From positions 484,501 to 548,500 of the forward strand of contig JARHVA010003637.1 of NCBI GenBank assembly GCA_037957365.1: a DNA stretch of 64,000 nucleotides, written 5' to 3'. Positions 62,960-64,000 of this stretch are shown here, in pieces. The position numbers and the translations under genes were made by a program. The notes under the pieces were generated by a model. That model made no database searches. It was not told the DNA's origin and worked only from the letters and a program-made list of their open reading frames with translations. The DNA is from Torreya grandis. Taxonomy: Eukaryota > Streptophyta > Pinopsida > Cupressales > Taxaceae. Each line of letters begins with the position of its first letter. Within the stretch, counting starts at the first letter, position 1.

Positions 62960-64000
62960 ATCTGCATACCTTTTCTACTTGCTTATCTATTTCTACTTTT
63001 TTGGATTTTTGATTAGTTGGTCTACTTGAAGATTTCATTTCTTCACTAACTTTAGCTTTTTCCTTGACTATTTTCTATTAGATTTCATCCACTATTTCTC
63101 AACCATTTTCTTGATTATCTCGAGACTTTCCCATTTGTTTGGAGAGGAACATTACCCTTGTGACATTTTATTGGAGTTAAAAGAATCTGAGAAGGTGATG
63201 GTTCTTGAAGCACTGAATCCTTGTCAAATAATAAAGATTTAAAATAGATGGTACATAGTGAGTTTGAATGAGAATCTCCTTATGAATATTTGAGAGATGA
63301 AGGATGATAAATAGGGTATGCAGATATATATTCAACTTAAATTTTCCCTAGTGGAAGAGTATCTTCAATCACCTTGGATGCCTTTAGAGTAACAATAGAG
63401 TTATCCAGACTTGAAGCAGCCTAAGGAGGGATAAGGATATTCAAGATAGTGAAATGTTTGGGAGGAGCTACATATAATTTTTTTTTCCAAACTAAGAGGA
63501 TCTAAAGTGGGTTTAAAGGGGTAAAATAATGGAATTTGAGAGTGGAGGAGGAGTTGTATACAGTGGGGGGGGGAGGGTTCTGGGAAGAATATTTCTTAAC
63601 CTAGGGAGGAGAAGGGGGAATGGGTGGCTTATTTCTTAGAGGGAAATTTTTGGATGAGTGGTTCAAAACATCATAAGGGAATTTTTTGGATGAGTAGTTC
63701 AAAACATCATAGGTTTTGTAGATTTTTTACTCCTTTTTAGATTTTATTCATTAGTTCTAGACCCCATATTTGGATTTTATCTAGATGGAATTAATCAAGG
63801 GTTTATCTACTAAGATGAACATGTAAACCTAGGAAGTTAGAAGTCTACATTTATATCTAGTCATAGGGTCAATGGAAATTGGTTGGATGAGGGCCCTGAT
63901 AATTCCCAAAAAAACCTCTAGTGCCTAGAATTCTAATGACATCTCTAGAAATTTAACCAAGACAAGAATGTCTTCCATAACGATACTATCTAGATTAAGA
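62960..64000 (-). pseudogene. LINE ORF1 C-terminal region
   Basis: Upstream of the endonuclease on the coding strand. The outer part (63,750-64,000) reads ILGTRGFF and an INP-x-LIPSR-x-NPNMGS stretch, compatible with the end of the DUF4283/zinc-knuckle ORF1 of plant LINEs. The inner part (63,200-63,750) is a Pro- and Ser-rich tail (SSQNPPPPTVYNSSSTL near 63,545-63,600). A tandem duplication of about 35 bp lies at 63,645-63,715. ORF1 proteins bind LINE RNA. The call rests mainly on position and a few words of similarity. Confidence 0.5.

Larger units (their letters stand above)
55150..64000 (-). mobile_element. L1-type LINE, split by an LTR element at 56,327-59,861
   Basis: A single minus-strand non-LTR retrotransposon reaching the window end: ORF1 tail (63,000-64,000), endonuclease (62,100-62,950), reverse transcriptase (60,560-62,050), zinc-binding connector (59,867-60,560 and 56,000-56,326), and RNase H (55,170-55,660). 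Domain order and motifs are those of plant L1 LINEs whose ORF2 ends in RNase H. The frame reads across the insertion: NIHISI at 59,862-59,885 continues into FPKEDALI at 56,303-56,326. Frequent stops make it dead. It is older than the LTR element it contains. Confidence 0.9.

Overview
The window looks like nuclear intergenic DNA from a seed plant with a large, repeat-rich genome. The sequence is AT-rich and I found no intact host gene, no tRNA or rRNA gene and no bacterial-type feature. Almost everything recognisable is a decayed retrotransposon of a plant family: Ty3/gypsy of the Tat/Athila-like (non-chromovirus) type, Ty1/copia, gag-only non-autonomous LTR elements, and an L1-type LINE with a C-terminal RNase H. 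A gymnosperm is plausible from this mix and from the age of the elements, but nothing seen here proves it.

Layout. 1-3,549: a Ty3/gypsy gag-protease fragment on the minus strand, cut off by the window start. 3,550-7,883: an internally deleted Ty1/copia element (minus strand) with two 1.17-kb LTRs, an intact initiator-tRNA-Met primer site and 5-bp target duplications (ATATA). 7,884-9,946: non-coding DNA with two clusters of a GACCATCGATGGTC-like motif. 9,947-20,575: a nearly full-length Ty3/gypsy element (minus strand) with paired LTRs, a decayed tRNA-Asp primer site, gag, protease, reverse transcriptase, RNase H and integrase, and an additional sense-strand frame of about 1.7 kb between integrase and the 3' LTR. 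20,576-30,500: AT-rich DNA without recognisable genes.

30,500-34,925 and 45,085-47,215 hold three copies (R1-R3) of a roughly 2-kb repeat. R2 and R3 may be the LTRs of an older element. Its interior (34,925-36,189 plus 43,785-45,085) was split by a 7.6-kb plus-strand LTR element (36,190-43,784) that has 2.6-kb LTRs and a single acidic gag-like frame. 48,900-50,770 is a decayed plus-strand Ty3/gypsy gag. 50,771-54,090 is unassigned and ends in a poly(A) tract.

From about 55,150 to the window end lies one L1-type LINE (minus strand), in the order ORF1 tail, endonuclease, reverse transcriptase, zinc-binding connector, RNase H. It is split at 56,327-59,861 by a 3.5-kb gag-only LTR element flanked by GAAGA target duplications. 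The LINE frame reads through when that insertion is mentally removed.

The most unusual signals are: (1) the additional frame at 11,358-13,058; (2) CCGAC-bearing palindromes shared by two unrelated LTR families; and (3) the recurrence, in at least four LTR families here, of short family-specific palindrome arrays, placed upstream of the TATA box where one could be seen. All coding features are pseudogenes. Their in-frame stops look mostly like C-to-T or G-to-A decay, as expected for methylated, silenced repeats.
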